Assembly (NCBI GenBank): GCA_029254745.1
Contig: JAQWWZ010000001.1
Location: forward strand, 1 to 64,000
Length of the DNA: 64,000 bases
Reading direction: 5' to 3'
From: Opitutales bacterium
Lineage (GTDB): Bacteria; Verrucomicrobiota; Verrucomicrobiia; Opitutales; Seribacteraceae
Numbering within the stretch: the stretch's first letter is position 1; each line of letters begins with the position of its first letter. The position numbers and the translations under genes were made by a program. Below the pieces are notes generated by a model. The model did not search any database. It saw only the letters and a program-made list of their open reading frames with translations, and was not told the DNA's origin. Below, one piece after another: positions 1-9,097 of this stretch.

Positions 1-1529
1 AGCATTACACTTACAATAAAACCTCTGCAACGACTGCCCTTATTACTTTGGGGGCCGCAGAGTTTGGGATGGAAGAAATAAATTTGACTTTCCAGGAAGC
101 GGATTTTGCGGAGGGTACCTGGATGGAAATGGATGCGGGTGAAACTTTTGAAGGTACTTTAACTTTTAGGATTGTGGGCGAAAGCAAACATACTGATGAT
201 ACTGGTCCCGGAGACGATGGGAAACCCCCTAATACGGGTTCAATTTCTTTCAATACCCCATCTTTTATAAGCGTCCAGGAAAAGGATGAGTTCGTCACTT
301 ATATTATTGTCAGTGGGGTTGGGGGGGCAGACCTAATCTTCAACTTGCTGCCAGGGGCGGATTCCTTTTTCTTCCAACTTAGCCCGGTTACCGGCAAGCT
401 AAGTTTTCGGATCCCGAGAGATTTTGATCACCCAGAAGATGCCAGCCTGGACAATCTCTATGAGTTGACGATCGAAGCCAGTGATGGGAAGAATAGTGGA
501 TTCCTTGAATTAGTTGTTGGTATTTTGGAGATGAAGGAAGACCCTACAGATCCGGGTTACCCGGGCGGTCCGGGTATGGGTGACCTTGTTTTCATAAACC
601 CTGATTTTATCGAGGTGGAAGAAAATATGAATTATATAGTCCAAATTCAGGCAAGCGGTTTGGGAGGATATTCTATATCCTATGCATTGAATGGGGGATT
701 GGATCAAAAATTCTTCGAAATCGATCCGTTCACTGGAGATTTACGTTTTTTCACCCCGCGAGATTATGAATGGGCGGAAGATGCCAACCAAGATAACCTC
801 TATGAGGTCAGCATCAAAGCCAGTGATGGGGAGAGCAGTGCTGTAATGGACTTAGTCATTGGTATCCTTGAAATGCCGGAGGACCCCACGGAACCTGCTG
901 TTCCCGGCGAGGTTCTGCTGCCTATTGTTTACACAAACTTAAATGAAATTTCAGATGCGGGGGAAATTCACTTATCGGGTCGTGTATTGCATAACGGAGG
1001 GGGGAAGCTTGAAGAGGTGGGTTTTTTCATTTCCTCTCGATTACGAATCGATCCAATGGGACCAGAAACGGTAAGGCTGCCAGTCCATACCGAGCCTGAC
1101 TTTTCCTGGCACCTACACGAAAGCCCTTTCCCTAAACGATTATATGTTCAAGCCTATGCAATAAATCAGGCGGGAATGAATGTGGGAACAATCAAAAGGC
1201 TAAAGATTCCTTCACCTCCAATTCTTTGGTGGGGGAAAGTAGAGGAGAGGGAAGGGGGCTGGCTTCAATCCCCTTGGTTTGGGGATTTTAAGTATCATGA
1301 TCATGGATGGCTTTTTCATAGTTCTTTTCATTGGCTCTATGCTTCTCCGGATAATGGAGGCAGCACATGGCTATGGAAGAAAGGAATGGGTTGGCTTTGG
1401 ACCGGAGAAGGAGTCTGGCCTTATTTGTGGTCTTACGATTCCGGTAACTGGATTTATTTGACTGCCAGCAAATCTGGATCCCATTCTATTTATTATGATT
1501 ATTCAAGCTCTGTTTATCGAAACTTTTGA
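1..1529 (+). CDS. Cadherin-like repeat surface protein with Trp-rich C-terminal module (5' truncated)
   Basis: The reading frame (first full codon at base 3) is open to the window edge, so the N-terminus lies outside; 508 residues are visible. Two similar blocks at about residues 93-173 and 195-290 each end in an acidic stretch followed by Asn-Leu-Tyr-Glu and Ala-Ser-Asp-Gly, the signature of cadherin-like domains that often bind calcium and mediate adhesion. A separate beta-rich domain follows. The last 100 residues are packed with Trp, Gly and Tyr (WWGK, GWLW and WPYLWSY type motifs). From memory, such tails recur at the C-termini of large exported proteins in Verrucomicrobiota, where they may serve sorting or anchoring. 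Function is inferred as cell-surface adhesion. A terminator follows directly. Confidence 0.8.
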   Translation, partial: HYTYNKTSATTALITLGAAEFGMEEINLTFQEADFAEGTWMEMDAGETFEGTLTFRIVGESKHTDDTGPGDDGKPPNTGSISFNTPSFISVQEKDEFVTYIIVSGVGGADLIFNLLPGADSFFFQLSPVTGKLSFRIPRDFDHPEDASLDNLYELTIEASDGKNSGFLELVVGILEMKEDPTDPGYPGGPGMGDLVFINPDFIEVEENMNYIVQIQASGLGGYSISYALNGGLDQKFFEIDPFTGDLRFFTPRDYEWAEDANQDNLYEVSIKASDGESSAVMDLVIGILEMPEDPTEPAVPGEVLLPIVYTNLNEISDAGEIHLSGRVLHNGGGKLEEVGFFISSRLRIDPMGPETVRLPVHTEPDFSWHLHESPFPKRLYVQAYAINQAGMNVGTIKRLKIPSPPILWWGKVEEREGGWLQSPWFGDFKYHDHGWLFHSSFHWLYASPDNGGSTWLWKKGMGWLWTGEGVWPYLWSYDSGNWIYLTASKSGSHSIYYDYSSSVYRNF

Positions 1530-1543
1530 TTTTTAGTCTTCCT

Positions 1544-1573
1544 CTCAAGGGGCTAGGGCCTTTGAGCTTTTTT
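1544..1573 (+). terminator. Rho-independent terminator after the cadherin-like gene
   Basis: An 8-bp stem (CTCAAGGG paired with CCTTTGAG, one G-T pair) with a 7-base loop is followed one base later by six T residues. It lies 15 bases after the stop codon of the cadherin-like gene. Confidence 0.75.
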
Positions 1574-1684
1574 GTAAATATTTTGGGATTTTACGGTTAT
1601 CTTAAAAAGCAGAGCAAAAAATCGTGTAAAATTTTACTTTTGAAGGTTTGACCTTCACCCAAACCTTGTTTTTGATCATTCCCC

Positions 1685-2641
1685 ATGCGAAGGTTACTTA
1701 TTCTGCTTTCAGCAAGTATCATGTTTTGCTCTACTTTACTGGGGCAATCCTCACATCTCCTTTTGTTGTCTCAAGGGGACGGTGCTGTTGTAAAGGATGG
1801 AGATGCTACTCCGCAAAAACTTACAAAAGCTAGTTTTTTGCCCAAGGATCAATCAATTTCTGTACGACCCAGAAGTGGACTGGAAACTTTATGCTCTGGC
1901 TATAACTTTCGTTTTGGAGCGGACACCCGATTCCTTATTTTGGAAGAGGGCGTTGAGCTAAGCGAGGGGTCTATGATGATGCGTTCTCGCAAAATCAACA
2001 ATTCATTTAAAATAGCAGGCCCGGAAGCTGAAGTTCGACTCAATGGGGCTGGTTGTTTTTTGGTTGAGGTTGAAACCAACGGTGGGATTAAAATAGTTAC
2101 GATTTTAGGCCGGTTAGATGCGGTGGATCTGAAATCGAATGAGGCCTTTGAAGTTTTACCCGGAGAATTGATATTTATCATGCCCGGTGGCCGGGGTTTT
2201 GGAGAAAAAGTAAATATTAATTTAAATAGCCTGGTCGATAGCTCTTACCTGCTGTCAGGTTTCCCCAATAACGCTTCTTTTTCAAGTTCACTTAAAAGTG
2301 TGGCTTTAGCCCAATCCGAATCCATTGGGGTGACCTACGGTGCCGAAGTAGGAGATGCTAAATCTGCTGACAGTTTTGAGGTTATCCCTTCTGAATCTGT
2401 ATCTGAACGAGAAGAAACTAGCCCAGATTTGCTAGTGCCTGAAGCTAATGGTTCAAATTCTCCCATAAAAAATTATTTCATCCCTTCCTCTGATCCTCTT
2501 GCCGAGTTGCTCGGTCGTTCGCCCAAGCGACTGGTTGTAAGTACACCGGCCACCCCGGAAGTAGTCTCAGGTAGTGATCTATCACCCGTGAAGAAAGACA
2601 TTGAGCCAAGACCCTTTCCAAGCCGCTTGTTACGAAAATAA
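1685..2641 (+). CDS. FecR-domain exported protein
   Basis: 318 residues with an N-terminal signal peptide (basic Arg-Arg, hydrophobic core, probable cleavage near residue 20 after Leu-Gly-Gln). Residues 25-170 read as a FecR-like domain: a Gly-Asp-Gly turn, a strand ending in Arg-Ser-Gly, then a run of short beta strands with the typical Arg-Phe-Gly-Ala-Asp-Thr and Leu-Glu-Glu-Gly patterns. The C-terminal 120 residues are Ser/Pro-rich and probably disordered. In Verrucomicrobiota such proteins often stand alone, without the sigma/anti-sigma pair of classic FecR, and none is seen here. The role is unknown; periplasmic or outer-surface location is inferred. The next gene begins 30 bases downstream, so co-transcription is possible. 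Confidence 0.75.
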   Translation: MRRLLILLSASIMFCSTLLGQSSHLLLLSQGDGAVVKDGDATPQKLTKASFLPKDQSISVRPRSGLETLCSGYNFRFGADTRFLILEEGVELSEGSMMMRSRKINNSFKIAGPEAEVRLNGAGCFLVEVETNGGIKIVTILGRLDAVDLKSNEAFEVLPGELIFIMPGGRGFGEKVNINLNSLVDSSYLLSGFPNNASFSSSLKSVALAQSESIGVTYGAEVGDAKSADSFEVIPSESVSEREETSPDLLVPEANGSNSPIKNYFIPSSDPLAELLGRSPKRLVVSTPATPEVVSGSDLSPVKKDIEPRPFPSRLLRK

Positions 2642-2671
2642 TTTTTAATCCTCACTAAACTCATTTTTACT

Positions 2672-5600
2672 ATGAATTTTATGATTTCTTCTCCAATGAT
2701 CTTAGCCTCTGGTGGCGGTCATGATTATCTTTACGGTTTATTTTTCTTGATTGTGGCCCTTGTCATAGGAGCGGCCACTCGCCACTTCCTACAGAAGATA
2801 CCACTACCTTTTACCGTTCTCCTCCTTTTAATCGGTTTAGCAATGGGTGCTCTTAATCGTGCTTATGGGCCACATGGTGGTCATGGAGCGGAGCATAGTG
2901 AGCATGCAACGGGCTTGTGGGCCAAGTTTATTGATACTTTAAGTGGTGCGATTACTTGGGGGGGGAACTTGGATGGTCACCTCATTCTCTATGTTTTTCT
3001 CCCTATTCTTATTTTTGAGGCTGGTTTTGCCTTGGATGTTCACACATTCAAAAAGTCCTTCCTTAATGCCTTTTATTTAGCTGGGCCGGGTATTGTCTCG
3101 GCTACGGTGATGACAGGTGTTGCTTTTTTTGGTTTAATTCAATTTTTCGGGGATGAGGGAGGCGTTCTTTCAGAATGGAATACTGAGGCTGGGGCTTTTA
3201 TATGGCTCGCCTCCATGCTCTTTGGGGCCGTGGTTAGTGCCACGGACCCGGTTGCTGTGGTTGCCCTGCTAAAAGATCTGGGAGCCAGCAAAAAGCTAGG
3301 CACTTTGATTGAAGGGGAATCTCTTTTAAATGATGGTACTGCCATCGTTGCTTTTGTTTTATTAATTGGGGTAGTTACGGGTGCTGAGGCATTTACCGGC
3401 ACTGGTAGTTTCTTAGGCACGGCTGCGATCGGTTTTGGGCAAATTGGGGCAGCGGGTGGCTTAATCGGTGTACTTCTTGGTCTGATTGCGATTTTATGGG
3501 TACGAAAGGTGTTTAATGACCCCATGATCGAAATCACGGTGGTACTCGTCACCTCCTACGCGGTATTTTTCATTTGTGAGCATTTCTTTCATGTGTCCGG
3601 AGTTTTAGGGCTGGTTGCTTTGGGGATTGTTATGGCCGGTATTGGCCGCACCCGGATCAGTCCAGAGGTGGAACACTTCATGCATGAGTTTTGGGAACTA
3701 ATCGCCTTTGTTGCCAATGTGATCATTTTTATAGTGGTTGGTGTCGTCATTGCCCAAAATGCAAATCCCACGGGTATGGACTTTGCAATCCTTGGCTTGG
3801 TTTACCTTGTCATCCATATAGTTCGCGCAATCAATATGGGTACATTCTATCCATTGATGAAGAAAGCTGGTTATGGTCTTCCTGGCAAAGATGCGGTTGT
3901 AGTGTGGTGGGGAGCTCTTCGCGGAGCAATTGGGTTGGCTCTAGCTCTCGTAGTGTATTCGGAACAATTTAGATATGAGTTTACGGTATCCGAAAGTGGT
4001 TCTGGATACGTATCTGATACGACCTCAGCATTTGTTGTCGACAAAAGCCAAGCAAGCCTTGTAGGGGGGGGGCAAAATGTAAACTTGTATCAGGGCACAT
4101 CTATGGCTCACGCGGAAGTAGAAGTTCGTCAGGGTCAAGTGGTGGGGATATCTCAAAGTGAGGGACGTGCCATTAAAAGTCTTGGAGATAAAAGTTCTCA
4201 AGATGCAGCTAAGCTCCGAGAGCAAATTGCCAGTGGCGAAAAAGTTGTGATGATTTTAGGGGAGGGTACGGGTGCTACAGCTCAAGCTTCTTTGGTCGGT
4301 ATTTCTGCTCGGGTGCGAGATCAGTTTTTATTTCTGATCTCTGGGATTGTACTTCTTACTTTACTGGTTAATGCTACGACCGTTGGTCCGTTAGTTAACG
4401 CTCTTGGCCTGACTAAACTGCCTGCAGTTAAGAAGCTTATGTTCTCAAATGCTTCTGGAAATGTAGCCCAAGGTTGTGAAAACGAAATGGAACTGCTTAA
4501 GGATGATCGCTTTTTAAGCGGTGCAAACTGGGGACTCGTTAGGAAATATTTGCCTGATCCGGTGGCCTATCCCTTGACTTCTGACGAAATGGCGGAAATG
4601 GACACCCTTGCTGAAACCCGAAGAAGGTTACTTGAACGTGAAAGAAGTAGTTATTGGGGCCAATTCCGGGCCGGTTTATTGAGTGCTCGTGCGGTTGCTG
4701 TTTTGGATAATAACTTGAGTGAATTTCTAGATTTGCAGGGTAAAGTACCAATGACTGATCGAAATTATTTAGATAAAGTTTGTGGGGTAAGTAAGCTAAC
4801 GGAAGCTATTCGAGATGTTCCATTCATAAAAGGTCATTTCACGGACAAAATCACTGTGAGCTATGATGCAGCAAAGGCCTTTGTTGTTGCTCAGCAGGAT
4901 ATGGCCAAGATGGTAGATACGCTTGTGAAGGAACTAGATGATTCAGGGGATCAAGATAAGCTTGGGAAGGCTTCACGATTATTGAAGGATGAAATTCGCC
5001 AGAATCGTTTACGAGGACTGGAATATATTCGGAATATGCATGAGAATTATCCTGAAGCTACTGTGGGTATAGAGACAAAAGATGCCATTCGCTCGGTTCT
5101 CAATCATGAGCGTAATACCATTAAAAAATTAAAATCGGATGGTATGCTGGAAGCAGATGAAGCCAGTCGTATGATTACAGCGGTGGAAGAAAGGATGAAG
5201 GATGTTATGCAAAGCTCCTTAGAACTTCGCCTTCCCGAATCAGAAGAAGTTTTACGAGAAGTTACCTGGCTAAAAGGTATGCCAGAAGAGTTAATCGGTA
5301 AAATCGTGGCAGCTTCTGAACCTAAGGCTTATAACGCTGGAGATACTGTCATGAAGCAGGGCGACGATGGAGATGGTATGATTGTAATTACACGCGGAAG
5401 TGTAAAAGTCTCGATCGGTGACCTTGTGGTTGATATTATGGGTCGTGGTGCTGTAATCGGTGAAATGGCTGTTTTAGGCGGAATTCCTAGAACCGCTAAT
5501 GTTATGGCCGATTCCTCTGTAACCGCACTTTGGCTTACTAGGGAGTCGATGCAGGGAATTATGACGGAATCTCCTGAACTTTCTGGAAGCCTGTGGAAGA

Positions 5601-5872
5601 CCGCCGGGATGAGATTTGCAGAAAACCTACTTGGTACCAAAGATCCGTACAACGGATGGGATCAAATGCGTCTTCGTCGATGGTTAAACGAGGGAGATGT
5701 TACCGCTCCTACCGAGGGTGAAAGTGTGAACCTTTATGGGCAGACTGCCATATTAATATCCGGTAAGGCTAAAATAAGTGGTCAGGATGAGTTAATTTCT
5801 GCACCTGCCCATTTAGATATACCGGAGGCTGTGTTTTCTGAAAATCCAAAGGTTTTCATCCGAAATACATAG
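2672..5872 (+). CDS. CPA1-family Na+/H+ antiporter with C-terminal cyclic-nucleotide-binding domain
   Basis: 1066 residues. The N-terminal half is a multi-span cation:proton antiporter of the NhaP/CPA1 type: SATDPVAVVALL and GESLLNDGTA are the family's ion-site motifs, and LVNATT lies in the last membrane helix. Two things are unusual. About 115 polar residues (roughly 430-548) are inserted between two late membrane helices, and the cytosolic tail is very long. The tail has a helical region (about 590-860) and a cyclic-nucleotide-binding beta-roll at about 873-960 (GDTVMKQGDDGDG, then GEMAVLGGIPRTA). The role is proton-driven Na+ or K+ exchange at the inner membrane, probably gated by a bound nucleotide or another ligand. 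A conventional CPA1 protein is 400-550 residues. No Shine-Dalgarno is seen; Met4 is an alternative start. Confidence 0.88.
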   Translation: MNFMISSPMILASGGGHDYLYGLFFLIVALVIGAATRHFLQKIPLPFTVLLLLIGLAMGALNRAYGPHGGHGAEHSEHATGLWAKFIDTLSGAITWGGNLDGHLILYVFLPILIFEAGFALDVHTFKKSFLNAFYLAGPGIVSATVMTGVAFFGLIQFFGDEGGVLSEWNTEAGAFIWLASMLFGAVVSATDPVAVVALLKDLGASKKLGTLIEGESLLNDGTAIVAFVLLIGVVTGAEAFTGTGSFLGTAAIGFGQIGAAGGLIGVLLGLIAILWVRKVFNDPMIEITVVLVTSYAVFFICEHFFHVSGVLGLVALGIVMAGIGRTRISPEVEHFMHEFWELIAFVANVIIFIVVGVVIAQNANPTGMDFAILGLVYLVIHIVRAINMGTFYPLMKKAGYGLPGKDAVVVWWGALRGAIGLALALVVYSEQFRYEFTVSESGSGYVSDTTSAFVVDKSQASLVGGGQNVNLYQGTSMAHAEVEVRQGQVVGISQSEGRAIKSLGDKSSQDAAKLREQIASGEKVVMILGEGTGATAQASLVGISARVRDQFLFLISGIVLLTLLVNATTVGPLVNALGLTKLPAVKKLMFSNASGNVAQGCENEMELLKDDRFLSGANWGLVRKYLPDPVAYPLTSDEMAEMDTLAETRRRLLERERSSYWGQFRAGLLSARAVAVLDNNLSEFLDLQGKVPMTDRNYLDKVCGVSKLTEAIRDVPFIKGHFTDKITVSYDAAKAFVVAQQDMAKMVDTLVKELDDSGDQDKLGKASRLLKDEIRQNRLRGLEYIRNMHENYPEATVGIETKDAIRSVLNHERNTIKKLKSDGMLEADEASRMITAVEERMKDVMQSSLELRLPESEEVLREVTWLKGMPEELIGKIVAASEPKAYNAGDTVMKQGDDGDGMIVITRGSVKVSIGDLVVDIMGRGAVIGEMAVLGGIPRTANVMADSSVTALWLTRESMQGIMTESPELSGSLWKTAGMRFAENLLGTKDPYNGWDQMRLRRWLNEGDVTAPTEGESVNLYGQTAILISGKAKISGQDELISAPAHLDIPEAVFSENPKVFIRNT

Positions 5873-5883
5873 AATCGGTTGTG

Positions 5884-5971
<88 letters not shown>

Positions 5972-6129
5972 AGCTAGAAATTTAAAGGCTAATTAATGTC
6001 TTCGGTTCCGCTGATCGTCAACGCTCAAAATTAAAAATAAAATTCGAGAGGTGGGAAAAAGTAAGTTTTTCAGGCTTGAAGGTCTTTTGGTGTTTGCCTG
6101 TCGTTTAAGTTTAGGTAAAAAGAGAAGGA

Positions 6130-6651
6130 ATGATTGCTAATGAAGTTGCATACAACGGCAAGGTGGAAGGTGATGTAATTGTTACCAAAGCTGACGCTGT
6201 AATTAACTGGATCCGCAAACACTCGGTTTGGCCTATGCCCATGGGCTTGGCGTGCTGTGCGATTGAATTGATGGCTTCTGCTGCCTCTCGCTATGACATC
6301 TCCCGATTTGGGATGGAGGTAATGAGATTTTCACCCCGCCAATCTGATTGTATGATTGTCGCAGGTACCGTCACCTACAAAATGGCAGAAGTTGTTCGCC
6401 GTATTTATGATCAAATGGGTGATCCGAAGTGGGTAGTTGCGATGGGAGCCTGTGCGTCAACGGGTGGTATGTACCGTTCTTACGCAGTAATGCAAGGGGT
6501 GGATACCATTGTTCCTGTGGATGTATATGTTAGTGGATGCCCACCAAGGCCAGAGGCTTTATTGGATGCCATGATCAAATTACAGGACAAAATCGGGAAC
6601 GAGTCTTCAGTGAAAAATTTGAAGAAACGTGCATCTGCAGTTGCAGAATAA
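6130..6651 (+). CDS. nuoB: NADH-quinone oxidoreductase subunit B
   Basis: 173 residues. It is the peripheral-arm subunit that carries cluster N2, the last iron-sulfur centre before quinone. The four cluster ligands are visible: Cys42-Cys43 (ACCAIELM), Cys108 (MGACAS) and Cys137 ([11 protein letters not shown]). It is the first gene of the complex I operon; there is no nuoA between it and tRNA-Ser. A purine-rich AGAAGGA sits just before the start codon, one of the few plausible ribosome sites in the operon. nuoC begins 6 bases after the stop. Confidence 0.97.
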   Translation: MIANEVAYNGKVEGDVIVTKADAVINWIRKHSVWPMPMGLACCAIELMASAASRYDISRFGMEVMRFSPRQSDCMIVAGTVTYKMAEVVRRIYDQMGDPKWVVAMGACASTGGMYRSYAVMQGVDTIVPVDVYVSGCPPRPEALLDAMIKLQDKIGNESSVKNLKKRASAVAE

Positions 6652-6657
6652 TTTTTT

Positions 6658-7275
6658 ATGATCGATCAAGATTTTACCAACAGCCTGCTGGCTAAGCACG
6701 ACTATCTTTCCAAGATTTCCCACGCTGATTGCCTGACCCTTTCCTGTTTACCTGCTGACTGGGTAGATTTTGCAAAATTTCTCAACCAAGAGGAGGCTTT
6801 CGAGCTTCTTGTTGATTTGACTGCGATTGATCAAGGAGATACCGCCGATATCCGTTTTGAGGTTGTTGCTCATTTTTACTCTCGTATCCACCACGACTAT
6901 CTGCGTGTTCACATTGATTGCTTGGATAACGAATCCCCTGAGGTAGATTCAATTGCATCAATCTACCCGGCGGCTGATTGGCATGAACGCGAAGCTTTTG
7001 ATATGTTCGGGATTATTTTTACGGGACACCCTAATTTAAAACGCATATTAATGTGGGATGAGTACCCGTATCATCCTTTGCGTAAAGAGTTTCCTTTGGC
7101 GGGTATTGATACCCCTTTGCCAGCCGCTGATGTCGTGGAAGCAACAGGTGCTTCTGTCGAACCGGCTCCCATGATGGGAGGACCTTTTGTGTCTCCTGGC
7201 AGCGGTCCTATGAGTGACGCCGAGCCTCGAGCTAAAGATGAAAGCTGGACCGAACAAATTGAAAAACCTGTATGA
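6658..7275 (+). CDS. nuoC: NADH-quinone oxidoreductase subunit C
   Basis: 205 residues of the 30-kDa subunit, part of the quinone-proximal peripheral arm. The family signature is visible at about residues 100-140 (WHEREAFDMFGI, then HPNLKRILMWD and the HPLRKEFPL-type end). A C-terminal extension of about 55 residues rich in Ala, Pro and Gly follows, probably disordered. The stop overlaps the start of nuoD by 4 bases, which suggests translational coupling. Confidence 0.96.
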   Translation: MIDQDFTNSLLAKHDYLSKISHADCLTLSCLPADWVDFAKFLNQEEAFELLVDLTAIDQGDTADIRFEVVAHFYSRIHHDYLRVHIDCLDNESPEVDSIASIYPAADWHEREAFDMFGIIFTGHPNLKRILMWDEYPYHPLRKEFPLAGIDTPLPAADVVEATGASVEPAPMMGGPFVSPGSGPMSDAEPRAKDESWTEQIEKPV

Positions 7276-8516
7276 GCACCACCACTAAAGAAATTTCTAT
7301 TGGAGATGTTGCCGCCCGGCAAGCTGCTGGTATGAGTCAAATTGAGGGGGAGGAAAGGATGGCCTTAAATGTTGGCCCTTCACACCCCACGACTCATGGC
7401 GTTCTTCGGTTAATCATGGAACTTAACGGTGATATGATTGAAAAGTGTGAACCGGTTCTTGGTTATTTACATCGCGGCGATGAAAAGATTGCTGAGAACA
7501 TGACCTACAATCAATTTGTTCCCTACACCGACCGTCTCGACTATTTAGCTCCTTTAGCCAACAATGTTGCCTATGCTATCTCGGTCGAAAAGCTGGCTAA
7601 TCTCGATATACCTGAAAGATGCCAAGCTATCCGCGTCCTCGTTTGCGAACTAGCCCGAATTTCCAGCCATCTTTTAGGTATGGGGGTGTTTGGTATGGAT
7701 GCAGGAGCATGGACCCCTTTCATGTATACTTTTACCGAAAGGGAAAAGCTCTACACCCTTTTCGAAGAATTGACAGGTGCCCGTTTTACAACCAGTTATA
7801 CTCGAATAGGGGGAGTTGCCCGGGATGTTCCCGATGGTTGGCTTGATCGGGTTACTAAGTTTTGTGATCAATTACCCAAGGCAATTGACGAAGTTGAAAA
7901 ATTGCTGACCCGAAATCGTATCTTCATTGACCGTACCGAGGGAATTGGTGAAATTTCTAAAGAGGATGCATTGGCTTACGGGTTGACTGGTCCAAACTTA
8001 CGAGCCTCTGGGATAGACTTAGACTTGCGTAAAGATAAGCCTTATTCTGGGTATGAGAAGTATGACTTTGATGTACCTATTGGTACTCGTGGAGATTGTT
8101 ATGACCGATACCTGATCCGAATAGAAGAAGTTAGGCAGAGTATTCGCATCGTCAATCAGGTCATCCAAAATTTTCCTTCTGGTGCTTGGTACGCAGAAGA
8201 TGCCAAGAAGATTTTTGCTCCACCCAAAGATAAGATAATGAACAATATGGAGGAGCTTATTCAAAACTTTATGATTGTGACTGAGGGTCCACAGATTCCA
8301 TCTGGAGAGGTATATTTTGAAGCTGAAAACCCCAAGGGAGCTCTTGGCTTTTACATTGTGTCCAGGGGTGGAGGCGTTCCTTATCGTCTCAAAATTCGTG
8401 CACCTAGTTTTTGCAACCTAAGCATTTTAGAAAAACTTGTTCCTAGTCACCTACTTTCTGACATTACCGTCATCCTTGGAAGCCTTGACTTTGTTATGGG
8501 TGAGTGCGACCGATAA
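7272..8516 (+). CDS. nuoD: NADH-quinone oxidoreductase subunit D
   Basis: 414 residues of the 49-kDa subunit, which with NuoB forms the quinone-reaction chamber. Family motifs are clear: NVGPSHPTTHGVLR near residue 35, HRGDEKIAEN, PYTDRLDYL, and the C-terminal ILGSLDFVMGECDR end. A stretch of about 30 residues precedes the conserved start of the domain. It is coupled to nuoC by a 4-base overlap. Confidence 0.97.
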   Translation: MSTTTKEISIGDVAARQAAGMSQIEGEERMALNVGPSHPTTHGVLRLIMELNGDMIEKCEPVLGYLHRGDEKIAENMTYNQFVPYTDRLDYLAPLANNVAYAISVEKLANLDIPERCQAIRVLVCELARISSHLLGMGVFGMDAGAWTPFMYTFTEREKLYTLFEELTGARFTTSYTRIGGVARDVPDGWLDRVTKFCDQLPKAIDEVEKLLTRNRIFIDRTEGIGEISKEDALAYGLTGPNLRASGIDLDLRKDKPYSGYEKYDFDVPIGTRGDCYDRYLIRIEEVRQSIRIVNQVIQNFPSGAWYAEDAKKIFAPPKDKIMNNMEELIQNFMIVTEGPQIPSGEVYFEAENPKGALGFYIVSRGGGVPYRLKIRAPSFCNLSILEKLVPSHLLSDITVILGSLDFVMGECDR

Positions 8517-8527
8517 AATTTATTAAC

Positions 8528-9097
8528 ATGAACCTCTCTGAAGAAACAATTCTTAAGATTGATGCACTCATTCCAAAATACCCGGAGAAACGCAGTGCTG
8601 CCTTAATGATTATTCACCTGATTCAAGACGAACTTGGATCCATTGATTTGGAAGCCTGTGAATGGATTGCGGATAAGCTGGAATTGCAGCCAATCAACAT
8701 CCAAGAATTGATTACTTTTTATCCGATGTTACGAGAGAAGCCTTGGGGTAAAAAGCACATCCGCGTATGCAGAACTTTGCCTTGTGCGCTTCGTGGTTCT
8801 TATGCCACCTGCCAAGCACTTGAGAAAAAGCTTGGGGTGAAAGAAGGTCATGTTCGAGACGATGGGGAGTATTCGATTGAGTTTATGGAGTGCCTCGCGG
8901 ATTGCGGAGAAGGTCCAGTGGTCATGGTCGATGAAGAAACTTACGAAAATGTTGATTCTGTCAAAGCAGGAGAACTTGCTGATCTTCTCACGAGCGGTAC
9001 ACTTGAAACCTCCAAGAAATTTGTCAGCTATGAAAATGCTCTCGTTCAAGATTCTAACTTGGAAGCGGCACCTAAATCAAAACCTTCGACAAAATGA
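8528..9097 (+). CDS. nuoE: NADH-quinone oxidoreductase subunit E
   Basis: 189 residues of the 24-kDa subunit, carrying the [2Fe-2S] cluster N1a of the NADH module. Ligands are Cys81 and Cys86 (CRTLPC) and Cys122 and Cys126 (ECLADC). An in-frame ATG at 8504 would add eight residues overlapping nuoD; the start at 8528 matches the usual N-terminus better, but neither has a good ribosome site. A tail of about 50 residues follows the thioredoxin-like domain. The stop overlaps the nuoF start (ATGA). Confidence 0.95.
   Translation: MNLSEETILKIDALIPKYPEKRSAALMIIHLIQDELGSIDLEACEWIADKLELQPINIQELITFYPMLREKPWGKKHIRVCRTLPCALRGSYATCQALEKKLGVKEGHVRDDGEYSIEFMECLADCGEGPVVMVDEETYENVDSVKAGELADLLTSGTLETSKKFVSYENALVQDSNLEAAPKSKPSTK

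Noticed and set aside
3139-3552. 137-codon minus-strand frame inside the antiporter gene
   Set aside because: It is antisense to a conserved membrane domain; its Thr/Pro/Ser-rich composition is the mirror of the sense codons.
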